From positions 1 through 7,107 of the forward strand of contig JBNKDD010000297.1 of the NCBI GenBank assembly GCA_050288085.1: a stretch of 7,107 nt of DNA, given 5' to 3'. Numbering within the stretch: position 1 is the stretch's first letter; every line of letters starts with the position of its first letter. Made by a program: the position numbers and the translations under genes. Below the pieces are notes generated by a model that was not told the DNA's origin, did not search any database, and was given only the letters and a program-made list of their open reading frames with translations. The DNA is from JBNKDD01 sp050288085. Its GTDB lineage: Bacteria > Chloroflexota > Anaerolineae > Aggregatilineales > UBA3940. Below are positions 6,432 to 7,107 of this stretch, piece by piece.

Positions 6432-6460
6432 TTGCCAATCTTGAGCGGGTGTGAAAGAAT
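6432..6460 (+). promoter_or_regulatory. Likely promoter of the repeat-protein gene
   Basis: TTGCCA (6432-6437, 5/6 match) and AAGAAT (6455-6460, 4/6 match) are 17 nt apart, and a TGA triplet gives an extended -10. The -35 box begins within the tail of the preceding terminator. RNA would start near 6467, about 33 nt before the ATG at 6500. Confidence 0.45.
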
Positions 6461-6499
6461 AGACAACACGGTTTATTGGTATCTGGAAAGCAGCCGATA

Positions 6500-7107
6500 A
6501 TGAGCAGCAATTTCCCACCTGACGACTACGACGAATATGATGACTTCGACGATTTCGACGAAAGCGAATATCTGGATAGTCCAGATTTCGACGATGACTT
6601 CGTCGATGATTTTGACGTTCCAGGCAGTCTACCCCGTCCCGGTAAACAGCCACTCCCGCCCCTGCCCGGCGTAACACCAAAGCCGGGCGGTGGTCTGCCC
6701 GGTCAGCAATCGCGACCCGGTGGCGGATTGCCCGGTACGAGTCCGGCAAAACCCGGTGGTGGTCTGCCCGGTCAACAGTCGCGACCCGGCGGCGGATTAC
6801 CCGGTAAGAGTCCTGCAAAACCCGGTGGTGGATTACCCGGTCAGCAATCGCGACCCGGTGGTGGGCTACCCAGTACGAGTCCGGCAAAACCCGGTGGCGG
6901 TCTGCCCGGTCAGCAATCGCGGCCCGGTGGTGGACTGCCCAGCCAGCAATCGCGGCCCGGTGGGCAGACAGGTGGTCGTTCACCCGGCAAGAGTCCCGCC
7001 CGTCCTGGCGGCGGATTACCCGGTCAGCAGTCACGGCCCGGCGGCCAGACAGGTGGTCGTTCACCTGGCAAGAGTCCCGCCCGTCCTGGCGGCGGTTTAC
7101 CCGGTCA
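6500..7107 (+). CDS. Low-complexity Gly/Pro repeat protein, partial at the right edge
   Basis: An open frame runs from ATG 6500 past the window end, giving 202 residues without a stop. A weak GGAAAG lies 10 nt upstream of the ATG. I do not recognise the family. Residues 5-39 are strikingly acidic (19 Asp or Glu, no Lys or Arg) and rich in Phe and Tyr (9). From residue 40 to the window edge there is not one acidic residue. From residue 62 on, the chain is built from units starting PGGGLPG that end in QQSR (11 aa) or TSPAK/KSPAK (12 aa), then from a 27-aa unit containing GGQTGGRSPGKSPAR. No signal peptide or membrane segment is visible, so it should be cytoplasmic and disordered unless a folded domain follows beyond the window. 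The opposite charges of the two halves suggest self-association; that is inference. Confidence 0.8.
   Translation, partial: MSSNFPPDDYDEYDDFDDFDESEYLDSPDFDDDFVDDFDVPGSLPRPGKQPLPPLPGVTPKPGGGLPGQQSRPGGGLPGTSPAKPGGGLPGQQSRPGGGLPGKSPAKPGGGLPGQQSRPGGGLPSTSPAKPGGGLPGQQSRPGGGLPSQQSRPGGQTGGRSPGKSPARPGGGLPGQQSRPGGQTGGRSPGKSPARPGGGLPG
6683..7107 (+). repeat. In-frame tandem repeats, 69-nt then 81-nt units
   Basis: Three 69-nt copies (6683-6751, 6752-6820, 6821-6889) each encode an 11-aa plus a 12-aa unit. Two 33-nt half units follow (6890-6955). An 81-nt unit is then complete at 6956-7036 and repeated from 7037 to the window edge. The visible 71 nt of the second 81-nt copy differ from the first at four third-codon positions only, which points to recent duplication or to purifying selection on the peptide. 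Confidence 0.9.

Noticed and set aside
6408..7064. A 218-codon minus-strand open frame across the repeats
   Set aside because: It is the antisense of the Gly/Pro repeat gene. Its His/Arg/Asp-rich periodic translation comes from the repeats, it crosses the terminator of the S1 gene, and it has no plausible family features.
6683..7107. Regular repeats suggestive of a CRISPR array
   Set aside because: The repeats are in-frame coding units without unique spacers and encode a continuous low-complexity protein.

Overview
The window suggests a bacterial chromosome with moderately GC-rich genes. A long WD40-repeat lipoprotein, a short three-domain S1 protein, a small secreted protein and a cobS-cobU pair together fit a member of the Chloroflexota (Anaerolineae-like). 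This is an inference from gene style, not from a marker gene, so lineage confidence is modest.

Layout. Positions 1-2395 read on the minus strand. From upstream to downstream they hold a Sec-exported protein of unknown function (1589-2395), cobS (806-1531), cobU (261-839) and a 45-codon small gene (55-192). The first three are closely spaced and could form one transcript. The small gene has its own strong ribosome binding site and a -10-like box. Position 2396 onward is a divergent intergenic region leading into plus-strand genes: a 712-residue WD40 propeller lipoprotein (2550-4688), a 339-residue S1-domain protein (5351-6370), and a low-complexity protein that runs off the right end (6500 to beyond 7107).

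The 662-nt gap 4689-5350 has no convincing protein gene but is full of structure. It holds a 12-bp terminator hairpin whose U-tract lies on the minus strand, an AT-rich block with a TACCAA motif every 12-13 nt, a GC-rich palindrome, a TTGACA promoter, and a leader before the S1 gene. In that leader one segment (CTTAA, 5192-5196) can pair either with an upstream or with a downstream TTAAG, which gives two mutually exclusive folds. This switch-like leader is the strongest candidate for something undescribed. Second is the terminal protein: about 40 acidic and aromatic residues with no basic residue, followed by about 160 residues with no acidic residue, built from PGGGLPG repeats.

How the genes work together. 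CobU and CobS carry out consecutive steps of nucleotide-loop assembly in cobalamin synthesis or salvage. No other B12 gene and no B12 riboswitch is visible here. The WD40 lipoprotein and the exported protein act outside the cytoplasmic membrane, while the S1 protein is a cytoplasmic RNA binder. I see no functional link between these groups beyond adjacency.
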